From assembly GCF_002355155.1 (NCBI RefSeq), contig NZ_AP017369.1, positions 1,736,001 through 1,800,000 of the forward strand: DNA of 64,000 bases. The letters run 5' to 3'. Under the pieces are notes generated by a model that did no database searches, had not been told where the DNA came from, and saw only the letters and a list, made by a program, of their open reading frames with translations. This document shows positions 1 to 8,843 of this stretch, one piece after another. The DNA is from Corynebacterium suranareeae (lineage in GTDB: Bacteria > Actinomycetota > Actinomycetes > Mycobacteriales > Mycobacteriaceae). Numbering within the stretch: position 1 is the first letter of the stretch; every line of letters begins with the position of its first letter. The translations under genes were made by a program, and so were the position numbers.

Positions 1-91
1 CCAAAACCTCGTGGTACTCAGCGATTCCACCCTCGTCGTTGCTTCTGCAACCGGCAACGGCATCCAAATTATCGACAACCCAGCATCCTAG
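1..91 (+). CDS. C-terminal end of an unidentified protein (partial)
   Basis: Reading from base 2, the last 29 codons of a gene end at a TAG at 89-91, only 11 bases before pyrD. The tail ([18 protein letters not shown], then IQIIDNP) alternates hydrophobic and small polar residues like the last blades of a beta-propeller or an exported beta-rich protein. In Mycobacterium tuberculosis the gene before pyrD is the lipoprotein gene lppL, so an LppL-like protein is possible. That is an inference from synteny only; too little is present to identify it. Confidence 0.55.
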   Translation, partial: QNLVVLSDSTLVVASATGNGIQIIDNPAS

Positions 92-102
92 AGAGAAGAA
101 AC

Positions 103-1218
103 ATGAGCAAGCAATCTCCCGCCCGTAAGCTGCGTCAAAACGTCTACGATGCAAGCCTCAAAGTAATGTTCACTTTGCGCCCCGAACGCATCCACGGGCT
201 GATGAACAAAGCACTCGGAGTTGTTGACGGCGTCGCACCGCTTAACCGCACCATGCAAAAAGTAATCGCAGTCCATGATGATTCCCTGTCGCAAGAAGTG
301 TTTGGGGTTACTTTCCCACGCCCTCTTGGATTAGCTGCAGGTTTTGATAAAAATGCCTCGATGGCTGATGCCTGGGGAGCTGTTGGCTTTGGATACGCCG
401 AGCTAGGCACCGTAACCGCATCACCACAGCCTGGAAACCCAACTCCTCGCCTTTTCCGTCTGCCTGCCGATAAGGCAATTTTGAACCGCATGGGATTCAA
501 CAACCTTGGCGCTGCAGAGGTGGCAGGCAACCTGCGGAACCGGAAATCCTCTGATGTCATTGGCATCAACATCGGTAAAACCAAAGTGGTTCCCGCTGAA
601 CATGCCGTTGATGACTACCGCCGTTCTGCATCTTTGTTAGGTGATCTTGCTGATTACCTGGTTGTCAACGTGTCCTCCCCAAACACACCGGGTCTACGCG
701 ACTTGCAGGCCGTGGAATCTTTGCGACCAATCCTTGCTGCTGTCCAGGAATCCACCACCGTCCCAGTTTTGGTGAAAATTGCACCAGATCTCTCGGATGA
801 AGATATCGATGCTGTGGCTGACCTCGCGGTAGAGCTCAACCTTGCTGGAATCGTGGCCACCAACACCACCATTTCCCGCGAAGGCCTCAACACGCCTGCA
901 AGTGAAGTTGAAGCCATGGGTGCCGGTGGAATCTCCGGTGCTCCAGTAGCCGCACGATCCTTGGAAGTACTCAAGCGCCTCTACGCACGTGTGGGTAAAG
1001 AGTTGGTATTGATCTCTGTCGGTGGCATCAGCACCCCCGAGCAAGCGTGGGAACGCATCACCTCCGGCGCAACTTTGCTCCAGGGTTACACCCCCTTCAT
1101 CTATGGTGGTCCCGATTGGATCAGGGATATCCACCTAGGTATCGCCAAGCAGCTGAAAGCTCACGGTCTGCGCAACATCGCTGACGCTGTGGGCAGTGGC
1201 CTGGAGTGGAAGAACTAA
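103..1218 (+). CDS. pyrD: Dihydroorotate dehydrogenase (quinone), class 2
   Basis: Catalyses the fourth step of de novo pyrimidine synthesis, oxidising dihydroorotate to orotate and passing electrons through FMN to the quinone pool, so it sits on the inner face of the membrane. The 371-residue length and the N-terminal helical extension (about residues 1-50) are typical of the membrane-bound class 2. Visible family motifs are [24 protein letters not shown], the active-site stretch [15 protein letters not shown] with the catalytic serine, the FMN/substrate stretch [11 protein letters not shown], and the phosphate-binding SVGGIS and [18 protein letters not shown] ribosome site lies just upstream of the ATG. 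The preceding gene ends 11 bases away, so they are probably cotranscribed. Confidence 0.97.
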   Translation: MSKQSPARKLRQNVYDASLKVMFTLRPERIHGLMNKALGVVDGVAPLNRTMQKVIAVHDDSLSQEVFGVTFPRPLGLAAGFDKNASMADAWGAVGFGYAELGTVTASPQPGNPTPRLFRLPADKAILNRMGFNNLGAAEVAGNLRNRKSSDVIGINIGKTKVVPAEHAVDDYRRSASLLGDLADYLVVNVSSPNTPGLRDLQAVESLRPILAAVQESTTVPVLVKIAPDLSDEDIDAVADLAVELNLAGIVATNTTISREGLNTPASEVEAMGAGGISGAPVAARSLEVLKRLYARVGKELVLISVGGISTPEQAWERITSGATLLQGYTPFIYGGPDWIRDIHLGIAKQLKAHGLRNIADAVGSGLEWKN

Positions 1219-1253
1219 ACAGATCAAACCGTTTTTAAGTCTCTACTTGAGTC

Positions 1254-1391
1254 TTAGCAGCGAACAGACTGGCCTGCCGAGATCTTGAATTCTTTGCCGG
1301 TTTTGGAAGCCTCTGACCAGTCAATATGCACAGCCCACATACCGCAGAGTGTTTTCGATGAGAGGCACTCAGCAGTTTTCGGTTCTACGGT
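1254..1391 (-). pseudogene. Possible coding remnant (C-terminal fragment, no start)
   Basis: On the minus strand a frame is open for 45 codons between a stop at 1392-1394 and a TAA at 1254-1256. It reads like real protein (CGMWAVHIDWSEASKTGKEF, ending in QSVRC, with three cysteines), but has no credible start or ribosome site. It lies at the edge of the accessory island, directly after pyrD. My reading is a gene tail left behind when the island arrived or the gene decayed. A chance open frame cannot be excluded. Confidence 0.25.
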
Positions 1392-1502
1392 TTACGATTC
1401 ATCCATAGATAAAGCAAACGGAAACAACCTAGTGCCGTAGTCAAATACTATTAAGGTGAATGGGCCTGACTTCTGCGTCTACTTTCCAGGGGTCGGACCC
1501 GG

Positions 1503-1526
1503 TGCCAGGAAGGTCATCAAGCTGTG
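1503..1526 (+). repeat. 24-bp direct repeat, copy 1 (intergenic)
   Basis: These 24 bases recur without mismatch and in the same orientation at 3102-3125, inside the histidine kinase gene. Flanking bases do not match. This copy lies 60 bases beyond the stop of the response regulator gene. A plus-strand transcript of this copy would be antisense to the kinase mRNA. Confidence 0.9.
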
Positions 1527-1586
1527 TTTTCAAAAGCCCTCGTCCTTAGTAGTGAGGAAGAATCAATTGATTTAATCGAGGTTGGC

Positions 1587-2264
1587 TCACACGAGAGTAT
1601 CGTTTCCTCCGGTTTGGTGTAGATCCCCTAACTTTCTCCGCGATATGATAACTAACTTCAAACGATTACTTACGTTGAATCGTTGCATCAGTCTAGTCAC
1701 TGATTTCTTCGTTGTGGTTTGGGCAATATTTAGGTCTTGCGCGATCTCCTCATTGGTTTTTCCCATATGTAGAAGAGTTAGAACTTGGCGATCGCGGTAT
1801 GGCAGTGCGTCGAGTTGAACGTCCTCGAAGTTATCTATATATTTTCGTAGCGCTGTAGCTGCTTCTGGAGAAATAGTAGTGCCATCACTAGCAGCGGCGC
1901 GAACAGCAGCAATAATTTGTTCTGATGAGGAACTTTTCAAGACGAACCCAAACGCACCATTATGGAGCATTTCTAACATTGTATGGTCATCGTTGAAGGT
2001 AGTCAGCGCAATGATTTTGCCTTGGAAATTATCCCTTTTTAGTTGTCGTGAGAGTTCTATTCCATCTAGGAAAGGCATTCGTATGTCACTTAACACCACA
2101 TCCACAGATGTATACTTTAAGAGATTCAAAGCCTCTAATCCATTGGCGGCTGTAGCCACAACGTCGATGTCATCTTCTTTCTCAAAAAAGGAGAGCAAGG
2201 CAGTCTTATAGTTTCTGTCATCATCGACTATCAAAATTTTGATAGTAGTTTTGTGCTTTCTCAT
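1587..2264 (-). CDS. NarL/LuxR-type two-component response regulator
   Basis: A 225-residue DNA-binding response regulator. The receiver domain fills about residues 8-125: acidic pair DDD at 14-16, phospho-acceptor Asp60 in LSDIRMP, the conserved threonine in ALTTF and the lysine in LKSSS. A linker leads to a LuxR-type helix-turn-helix (LPYRDRQVLTLLHMGKTNEE then IAQDL). The ATG at 2264 is chosen because GGAA precedes it by seven bases; an upstream start at 2324 would add 20 residues unlike a receiver domain. It lies 106 bases downstream of the kinase gene on the same strand, so the two form one signalling pair. The genes it controls are unknown; the adjacent MurJ-like and secreted-protein genes are obvious candidates. 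Confidence 0.9.
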   Translation of the reverse strand: MRKHKTTIKILIVDDDRNYKTALLSFFEKEDDIDVVATAANGLEALNLLKYTSVDVVLSDIRMPFLDGIELSRQLKRDNFQGKIIALTTFNDDHTMLEMLHNGAFGFVLKSSSSEQIIAAVRAAASDGTTISPEAATALRKYIDNFEDVQLDALPYRDRQVLTLLHMGKTNEEIAQDLNIAQTTTKKSVTRLMQRFNVSNRLKLVIISRRKLGDLHQTGGNDTLV

Positions 2265-2370
2265 ATTATTTCCGACAGTAAGGCAGACTGGGGATATTCT
2301 CACAAAGAATAAACTGACTTGCAAATGAAATGATGTCGCTTAATAGGTGCATTTTTTACTCCTAAGTGTT

Positions 2371-3462
2371 CTATTTTGGGATAGTGAGAATTGCATTCCA
2401 ACGGGCTTGATTTATCTCGAACGTTGCTTTGCCACCAATTTCCTCCATTCTTTTCGTGATACTTTTTAATCCCATCCCTGATCTATTGAGGTCCTGACTA
2501 TCAATCTCGCTTCTTAGATCATTGGCTATAGCAATGGAGAAAGCTACGTTAGATTCTTCTATTGAAATATCAAGATGAGAGTGTGGTGGTGCATGTTTAA
2601 CAAAGTTGGTTGTCAGTTCTTTCATTGAAAGACTAAAGGCCAGTTCAACGGCATCGGTGAACTGAAAGTCGTGATCTATGTTCGGATACGTAGTTTTGTA
2701 ACCAATTGATTGGGCTACCTTGACAGCATTGGAAACCGCAGAAATAACGCTGCAGTGCTCCCATGATCCAAGACTCGATTTCTTGGTGAACTGTGATTGA
2801 GTTCCCAAATGATGTAGAAGGTTGCGGAGATCGTAAATTGCGAATCTGCTGTGTTCTGTAATTAGATCAAGTTTTTCGTGGATCGCAGGTTGGGTAGAGT
2901 CTTTTCTAGCCAAGTCAGCATATGTGGCAATCGTGGTTATATTTCTTGCTAGATTGTCATGAAGATAATTGGCCATATCAGCATTTAATTCGAGAAGCTC
3001 CTGTGCTTGTCTTTCTTTTTCTCTGAGTAGCTTGTTGTGCGATAGGGAACGATTCCTCCCGATGACTGTAGCAGCGACGAGACAGAGTATCTCAAAGAGG
3101 ATGCCAGGAAGGTCATCAAGCTGTGGTGAAAAATCTCGGCTCACGATGTAGCCAAAAATGAGCCATCCTATACCGATGGTTATGGCTACCCCATATCGTC
3201 GGATGGAACTGGCGTACTCAACACTGATATAGACAATTACCGCGCTCAGCAATGAGTGGTTTGATACGCCGGTCTGCCACATTAGCAAGGCCGCGATAAT
3301 TGGGAAGATGACTCCTACCGGAGTGCTTCTGATAAAGAATAGGATTGAATAAAAAGTACATTGAAGAAGCAGATCACCAAGCTGAACAGGACTAAAAATT
3401 ATCAGTGACACAGCAACGACAATTGCACCCGCTAAAAACTCTTTGGGATAGGTGATTTTCAC
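2371..3462 (-). CDS. Membrane sensor histidine kinase (HisKA_3/NarX-like)
   Basis: A 363-residue sensor kinase paired with the downstream response regulator. The first ~135 residues form about five hydrophobic segments with very short loops and no large extracellular domain, as in 'intramembrane-sensing' kinases that often respond to cell-envelope stress. A coiled segment (about 140-160) leads to the phospho-acceptor His168 in NYLHDNLARN, the HisKA_3 type. The ATPase domain shows the N-box (KELTTNFVKHA) and a GMGLKSI glycine loop. The GTG start is supported by CGGAGA seven bases upstream. The signal is unknown. Base composition is AT-richer than in the core genes. Confidence 0.88.
   Translation of the reverse strand: MKITYPKEFLAGAIVVAVSLIIFSPVQLGDLLLQCTFYSILFFIRSTPVGVIFPIIAALLMWQTGVSNHSLLSAVIVYISVEYASSIRRYGVAITIGIGWLIFGYIVSRDFSPQLDDLPGILFEILCLVAATVIGRNRSLSHNKLLREKERQAQELLELNADMANYLHDNLARNITTIATYADLARKDSTQPAIHEKLDLITEHSRFAIYDLRNLLHHLGTQSQFTKKSSLGSWEHCSVISAVSNAVKVAQSIGYKTTYPNIDHDFQFTDAVELAFSLSMKELTTNFVKHAPPHSHLDISIEESNVAFSIAIANDLRSEIDSQDLNRSGMGLKSITKRMEEIGGKATFEINQARWNAILTIPK
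3102..3125 (+). repeat. 24-bp direct repeat, copy 2 (inside the kinase gene)
   Basis: Exact duplicate of 1503-1526, here within the codons of the kinase's last transmembrane/linker region. Recombination between the two direct copies would delete 1.6 kb, including the whole response regulator gene and the C-terminal two thirds of the kinase. Confidence 0.9.
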
Positions 3463-3570
3463 TGTGTACGTCTCCGAGAATGTCTGATGAATGTTAACTT
3501 CCTAGCAAAGTTAGCAATTCGCTGGGAAGAGTGAAATCTCCTGCCCCTGACCTAGGGGGTACTTTAGTGC

Positions 3571-3595
3571 ATTTCGCAGGTCAAGACCGCGAAAT
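3571..3595. promoter_or_regulatory. Inverted repeat upstream of the kinase gene
   Basis: ATTTCGC and GCGAAAT are perfect 7-bp arms separated by 11 bases, in the 249-bp gap between the MurJ-like gene and the kinase. The position is suitable for an operator of the two-component pair. That role is inferred only from position and symmetry. Confidence 0.35.
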
Positions 3596-3711
3596 CACTA
3601 TCGCGACAAGAGATTTTACTGGAGGAATCTAGTTGATTTGAGTGTGTCACTAATCCACCTGCGTTGATCTATCAGCTAGTTTCGTTATAACTGGTCTAGA
3701 GGGTAAGTGTG

Positions 3712-6342
3712 CTAATGAACGAACTTATCTTCGAATTGCATGAGCTTTTGAACCATCTGACTTAAAATGTTTGATGGCTGGTGTGACTCCTGCAAGAAGT
3801 CCTCGTAGAGATCGGATACTAGAACAGCTAATGACTGAGCTTCCTGGCTTTTCGAAGTGGTACCACTTAACGAGATAAGACTGTGTAGTAATGAATACAC
3901 ATCACGTTCGGCTGAGGCATCTTGCAAGACAGCTGGAAAAGCCAGTACTGCTTTTCCTTTCGAATTAATTCGAATTTGTGATTGGTTGGTGAGACCAATG
4001 ATAATTCCTGATTCATGTGCTTGGGCCATCGCTTGAGCAAAATCTACAAATGCACGTGCTACAGCAAGGGGATGAGCGGATGTCGGAGAAATCTTCTTAA
4101 GGGCGGTTCCAGAAACCCAATCTGAAACAACCACCAGGCCTGAGCCATACGGCTCCACCGTAATTTTTGGTGGAAAAGATCCGCTGTTAAGTGTATTGAT
4201 CGATAATGTTCTCGAACGAACCTGCGCAATAGCTTCTTGAGACGTTTCAGCAGACCTTGTTAATCCATCGATGAACACTAACGAGACGGTTTTGTCGTTG
4301 TCTTGCTGGCGGGCTCTCCAAAATGTTGTTCTCAAAGTACCTCCCTCCATGGAAAGAAGCCGAAAACGACCTTGAACGACCAAAGACCCTGGAATCATGG
4401 GTTCGTCCACAACACCAAGATGCATTGGCAGCAGAACAGGCGTCTCACTAAATTCCGAAGAAGTCTGAATCTGCGATGTAGAGATGATGAAGTCTCGTTT
4501 TTTCTTACGCAAACCAGGTATTCGATCTATGATGCTACGAGCTTCCTGGAGACCAGAACGAGCCATGATCAAGAGTGTGACAGGTATAAAAATAGCACCG
4601 GCAAGCGCGGTTTTGAGTAGTTGACCAATGCTTCCGAGACTAGTGATAATGGCTTCAGCAAACTCTTCCACACCGTATGTGATGCTCCAGGCAACCAATA
4701 TCCCACCAGTACTTGCGAGCAGTGCCCAAAACGACGTCTTTAGTATTGAACGTAAACCTAGACGACCGAATTTCTGCCGTAATAGACAAATTCCTATTAC
4801 GGCACCTATGAGAAAACTCAGTCCATTAGCGATTCCCAAAAGTACTACAACACGATCTAGAGATGGGGAGATCAAAGGCGCTGATAGGGATAGTGCGATC
4901 TTAGATAGTGTGATACCTGTGATAACTAGAGTAGGTGTCCAAGCTTCTTCGCGGGCATAGAAAACACGTAGATGAAGAAGTACGAGTGCGTAAGGAATGA
5001 GGGTAAAACTGGAAAAGCTAAGTGTCATGCCAAGAATATCGGCAGTATGGGTATCAAAGCGTCCGTAGGAGAATAGACCTTGAGCGATTGGGACGCCGAA
5101 AACAGTTATGAAAATGACGATGGGGATTAATGCCATCAGGATCAATCTCGTTGCTGTTGAAAGGTCGCTTATAACGCCTTCATGATTATTATCAGCCGCT
5201 TTTCTTGCGAGTCTTGGCATAATCGCTGTCAATAGTGCTACGCCAATAATGCCATAGGGCATTTGGAGTAGTTGCCAATGCTGCTGGTAGATGATTAACG
5301 CGGCATTGTCCACCTCCGAAGCGATTCGCGTTGTGATGACATATCCTAGTTGCGAAATAGCCACGTAGACGATGATGGCTAAACCCATATTACCGAATTG
5401 TTTTAATCTAGCGTCTAACCCCCATAGCGGCCTGACATCAATGCCGGAACGTCGCAGATATCGAATCGTAATTGCTGATTGGGCGATGACACCAAGTGTT
5501 GTTCCTACCCCTAGAAGAAGAACGCTCGGGTTTAACACTCCCACTTGGTCTGCTTTATCTAAGCTAAGTGGCGCAAACCAGTAGATTCCAAAAACAATCA
5601 ATGTAATGATGTTATTTGCGACAGGAGCCCATGCTCCAGGAGCAAAGACTCCTCGGACATTAAGTACTGCGACTAAAAGTGCGAACAGGCCGTAAAAGAA
5701 AATCTGAGGTAGCAAAAGATATGCAAAACTGACGGCCATCGTAATATTGACTTCGCCATCGTCTTTCAACAGAATTCGCGTCAAAAGTGGTGCCATGATG
5801 ACTGCCAGGATTGTTACTCCGATCAGCACAGAAACACTTAGGGTGAGTAGCCTCCTAATAAATGCAGCACCATGATCAGGATCTTCCTTCTCTGCGCGAA
5901 CCAACACCGGAACAACCAAAGATGTGAGAACGGCCCCGAGTACTATTTCAGTGATTAAGTTTGGGAGAGTGTTTGCCGCATTGAACGCCGAACCAATCGC
6001 TGGCCCCAAAACTGCCCCCATGACGACAGTTCGTAAAAACCCGGTAATGCGACTAAAGACTGTTGCTAGTGCCATCGAACCACTGGCGCGAATGACATCA
6101 GAATCTGACATTTCTACAATGTCATTGTTCTCTAAAGGTTTATGTTCATCAGAATACTCAGGTGTTAACCGCAACGAAGAGTAGTCGCTACCATCCTGAT
6201 AATTTAGCTCTATTCTTTCCAGATGAATAGGAACCGGCGCTGGAGGATGAGGCGTTTTAAAACGAGACCTTAAATCAACTGGTTTTTGTCTTCCGACTCC
6301 TTTCTTCAGTTGTGAATTATCGGCAATAGGTCGTTCAATCAT
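3712..6342 (-). CDS. MurJ/MviN-family lipid II flippase with C-terminal pseudokinase-like domain
   Basis: An 876-residue membrane protein. Residues 1-85 are a hydrophilic, proline-rich cytoplasmic tail. Residues 90-620 carry the MurJ fold with about 14-15 membrane segments (SRITGFLRTVVMGAVLG near the first helix, PNLITEIVLGAVLTSLVVPV nearby). Residues 655-876 are a soluble domain beginning VVQGRFRLLSMEGGTLR, like the inactive kinase-like domain on mycobacterial MviN, but without obvious catalytic residues. MurJ flips lipid II for peptidoglycan synthesis. C. glutamicum normally has its main murJ near the replication origin, so this is probably a second, accessory copy. Nearby are a sensor kinase pair and a secreted cysteine protein, suggesting envelope stress or antibiotic defence (inference). 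Confidence 0.85.
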   Translation of the reverse strand: MIERPIADNSQLKKGVGRQKPVDLRSRFKTPHPPAPVPIHLERIELNYQDGSDYSSLRLTPEYSDEHKPLENNDIVEMSDSDVIRASGSMALATVFSRITGFLRTVVMGAVLGPAIGSAFNAANTLPNLITEIVLGAVLTSLVVPVLVRAEKEDPDHGAAFIRRLLTLSVSVLIGVTILAVIMAPLLTRILLKDDGEVNITMAVSFAYLLLPQIFFYGLFALLVAVLNVRGVFAPGAWAPVANNIITLIVFGIYWFAPLSLDKADQVGVLNPSVLLLGVGTTLGVIAQSAITIRYLRRSGIDVRPLWGLDARLKQFGNMGLAIIVYVAISQLGYVITTRIASEVDNAALIIYQQHWQLLQMPYGIIGVALLTAIMPRLARKAADNNHEGVISDLSTATRLILMALIPIVIFITVFGVPIAQGLFSYGRFDTHTADILGMTLSFSSFTLIPYALVLLHLRVFYAREEAWTPTLVITGITLSKIALSLSAPLISPSLDRVVVLLGIANGLSFLIGAVIGICLLRQKFGRLGLRSILKTSFWALLASTGGILVAWSITYGVEEFAEAIITSLGSIGQLLKTALAGAIFIPVTLLIMARSGLQEARSIIDRIPGLRKKKRDFIISTSQIQTSSEFSETPVLLPMHLGVVDEPMIPGSLVVQGRFRLLSMEGGTLRTTFWRARQQDNDKTVSLVFIDGLTRSAETSQEAIAQVRSRTLSINTLNSGSFPPKITVEPYGSGLVVVSDWVSGTALKKISPTSAHPLAVARAFVDFAQAMAQAHESGIIIGLTNQSQIRINSKGKAVLAFPAVLQDASAERDVYSLLHSLISLSGTTSKSQEAQSLAVLVSDLYEDFLQESHQPSNILSQMVQKLMQFEDKFVH

Positions 6343-6538
6343 AAAAAGCCAATCTACAGCTCATGCTATTGTGCGGGATTAAGATTTCAACGCAGTGGAC
6401 GTTCACCTCACCACACATAAGGGTGTATAGGTATTCCCAAGGGGTGTTCTGGACTAACGGATTAAGCTATCAAAGATAGAGGATAAATACATACTAGATT
6501 CAATAGTGTACATAGAAGAATGGCGAGAATAGCGGAAA

Positions 6539-6584
6539 ACATCAATGATTTAAGCCAGTATTGACCTGCATAAATCATTGATGT
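6539..6584 (-). terminator. Terminator after the small secreted-protein gene
   Basis: Perfect 14-bp arms (6539-6552 and 6571-6584) around an 18-base loop. Read on the minus strand the stem is followed by TTTT. It lies 41 bases past the stop of the secreted-protein gene and before the MurJ-like gene, so the two are probably separate transcription units. Confidence 0.7.
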
Positions 6585-6624
6585 GAATTCTGTATTGTGA
6601 TTAGTTGCCGCGCTGATTTGGCAG

Positions 6625-6942
6625 CTAACATCCGCCAATATAGTAGGCGTTTTTCACGACGGCGTTTCCAAATCCTGACAAGTTGACGTTAAGTCGTGTA
6701 ATTCCTGGTCCTACGCACATTGTCCGTGAAGGATACGCAAAGTTTCCATCAACTTGAATCTTCACATTTCCGCTTCCACAGTGTTTGTAGTAACTGGTCG
6801 ATTTTGAGTTTCCGAAGGGGTCAAGTCCTTCTTGGATCAGGTAGTAGCCGCACTGTTCTTGAGCACTTGCCGAAGGCGCCAAGGCTGAAAAGCCAGTAAA
6901 TGCAACGATTGCAGTGAGCACTGATACGGAAAATTTTCTCAC
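6625..6942 (-). CDS. Small secreted cysteine-containing protein (resembles DUF6355)
   Basis: A 105-residue exported protein. From the GTG at 6942 (GAGAGG seven bases upstream) it starts with a signal peptide: basic VRKF, hydrophobic SVLTAIVAFTGFSALA, and the cleavage motif SASA before QEQCGYY. The mature ~78 residues contain four cysteines, in CGYY, KHCGSG, MCVGPG and the C-terminal GGC, probably forming two disulfides. The CGYY...HC...CVGPG pattern resembles the actinobacterial 'natural product' family DUF6355 as I remember it; this is not certain. An earlier TTG at 6984 would spoil the signal peptide. It could be a bacteriocin-like or envelope-binding factor; nothing in it proves that. Confidence 0.75.
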   Translation of the reverse strand: MRKFSVSVLTAIVAFTGFSALAPSASAQEQCGYYLIQEGLDPFGNSKSTSYYKHCGSGNVKIQVDGNFAYPSRTMCVGPGITRLNVNLSGFGNAVVKNAYYIGGC

Positions 6943-7045
6943 AATTATGCCTCTCAAATAGGTAACATCGATTGAATTTCTCAATCGACTTGAACACTAT
7001 GTGAGTCATCTGGGGAGGTCATCTCGTATACTTAAGTGCACCCTA

Positions 7046-7430
7046 ACTTGGTGTTTTGCGCAAGATTTCTGAAGCTCATCCGTTGTCTGTGCTTAATAGT
7101 CACGGGCTCATCCTCTCTCATGGTTACGTCAATGAGCACAATCTCTCGACCGTTGTAAATCACGTGCTTGGTGGAGCCCCGGGAAGTCGACTGGAGAGGT
7201 GAAACATGTCCGTGATAGATCCTTCCAGGAAGGCACAAAAGTCAGTATTTTTGTTGCCGCCCTCTCAACTTCCGGGATGCTGTACACGTCAGCGGCTGGT
7301 TTAACGAGCAGATGCTGTCCTGGCTCTACGCCCGTCAGTAAGCCTTTGACTACTTCCGGTGGCATCCCTCGGATTGTTGTTCCCTATAATGCTTCTACTG
7401 CCACCAATCAGGTGACAAAACCACCAGGGT
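7046..7430 (-). pseudogene. Unidentified decayed coding region
   Basis: Two minus-strand frames read like continuous protein if joined by one frameshift near 7160: GTTIRGMPPEVVKGLL through ILTFVPSWKDLSRTCF, then STKHVIYNGREIVLIDV and MREDEPVTIKHRQRM. A stop interrupts the upstream part and there is no start. I do not recognise the family. It is flanked by the truncated IS30 fragment, so it is best read as a broken gene in the IS-damaged part of the island. Chance open frames remain possible. Confidence 0.3.
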
Positions 7431-7434
7431 AACT

Positions 7435-7757
7435 TTTTTGCAACAGTAACCACTCGTTCACCACGTTGCACCCGAGTAACGGCTTCTTTCGTGGCAGGGC
7501 GTTCCGTGGGGTTGGGGACGTGGCGATTGGTTTGTGGGTTTAATACCCGGTGGGGTGCGTTTTTACCAACCGGTACACCGTGGCGTTTCAGAGCTAGGTA
7601 GATCGTTGATGGGTGGATCCCAAGATCTACTGCTACGTCTTTTACTCGCTGCCCGTCGGCTATTCGGCGGACCGCCTCCTGGGTTGTGGGTTGTTCTCTG
7701 CTGGTTATTGGTGGACACTCCTTTAGGAAGAAGGTGTCGCATCCATCACCTGACAAG
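7435..7757 (-). pseudogene. IS30-type transposase, N-terminal fragment
   Basis: This stretch matches the start of the intact transposase at 20486 almost residue for residue (EAVRRIADGQRVKDVAVDLG, then IHPSTIYLALKRHG). It keeps only two HTH modules instead of three and stops abruptly after GERVVTVAKKL near 7435, where unrelated sequence begins. The start ATG has become ATA, while the upstream ribosome site AAAGGAGTG is intact. No catalytic domain is present, so the gene is dead. Confidence 0.85.
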
Positions 7758-7887
7758 GCCCTTCACATACGAACCGTGGTGATCCTAGTGATACTATGAC
7801 CTCGGCTGACTCCTGCCCCATCAGACCACCCCGTAAATCCAATCTGCTCACAAAAAGCAGGCACTAGGACAGCCCTCCCCGGTTAAG

Positions 7888-8755
7888 AGGCTCTTCGGTT
7901 TTTATACAACGGATCCTGGCTGAAACCACTACGTTGGTATTTCTCCCGCTGTAAGCGTTGCCGGCAGGCGGTGAGCTTATCACCAGGAAGCCGCACCACA
8001 TGGAATGGATCCATCACGCGACGAGCAGAAAGAATCAATTCTTTGACTATCCGTGGCATAGCCTTGGAACCCATCCATAGACACGATACGAATCTGATTG
8101 CGAAACTTTTCACCCCGGTCGGCAAGCCAGGACCGTAGCGCATTAGCACTTCTACCTGGGACGACATCTAATAGCCGGGCAGGACACCGTGAGTTATGCC
8201 GGTGGCCGGTCATATCGACAATGACGGTGACAAACCCATCACCATGCTTAGCCCTATTGTGCGACCATTTATGCTCGTCCACCCCGATGACATACGCCCC
8301 ATCAAGATGGTGTGGGTCGTTATAGACCAGTTCACGGCACATATCGAGGGCTAGTTGGCAGGTTAAATCCCACCCAATTCCTAGTGCTTTTAATGTTGCG
8401 TGGACACTCATCCGGTAGATGGCTAGGCGTTGTAAAATCCAGCGGGTAACCCGGTGGGTGACTTTTTTACCGTGGTCGGCGCAGCTTAGTTCTGCTTGGA
8501 AATACTTTTGCTTACACTTCGGGTTGGTGCAGCGGTAGCGAGGTAGTCGGATACGTAGTTTGGTGGGAAACCCGACGATGGGTAAATCAATGAGCATCCG
8601 GTGGACATGATTACGAAACACCCCTGGTGTAGAGCATTCTGGGCAGGTGCTGGTGTAATCGAGTGCGTCTGCTTCGATCAGGGTGTAATCACCTGCATCG
8701 CAAGCGCCGGTGATGGTGAGTCCTAGTTCCGCTGCGGGGAGATGGTGTCAGCGAT
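7888..8755 (-). pseudogene. ISL3-family transposase pseudogene (IS31831-like)
   Basis: A degraded ISL3 transposase. It keeps the zinc-finger part (STCPEC, RCTNPKCKQKYF), the HTH region and two catalytic stretches (VIGVDEHKW and IVSMDGFQGYA). The longest piece is open from 8621 to about 8047. An extra base near 8045 shifts the frame, and the protein resumes as KELILSARRVMDPFHVVRLP and DPLYKNRR. A further frameshift lies near 7893, after which homology stops, so the C-terminal third is missing. The N-terminal part upstream of 8621 is open back to about 8735 and then shifts again (IIADTI). The sequence recalls IS31831 of C. glutamicum; named from memory. Confidence 0.85.
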
Positions 8756-8783
8756 GATGTTGCCGGTAGACTACCACGGGTAG

Positions 8784-8843
8784 AGCCTTTTGTTGGTGTG
8801 TGGTTGGATTCGATACCTAAACCTTAACCCCGACAAAAGGCTC
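8784..8843. repeat. Imperfect inverted repeat beside the ISL3 relic
   Basis: GAGCCTTTTGTTGGTGT (8784-8800) faces its near-complement at 8827-8843, 15 of 17 positions pairing. It abuts the N-terminal side of the transposase relic and may be an IS end or a hairpin in its leader. No partner repeat was found at the truncated side. Confidence 0.5.
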
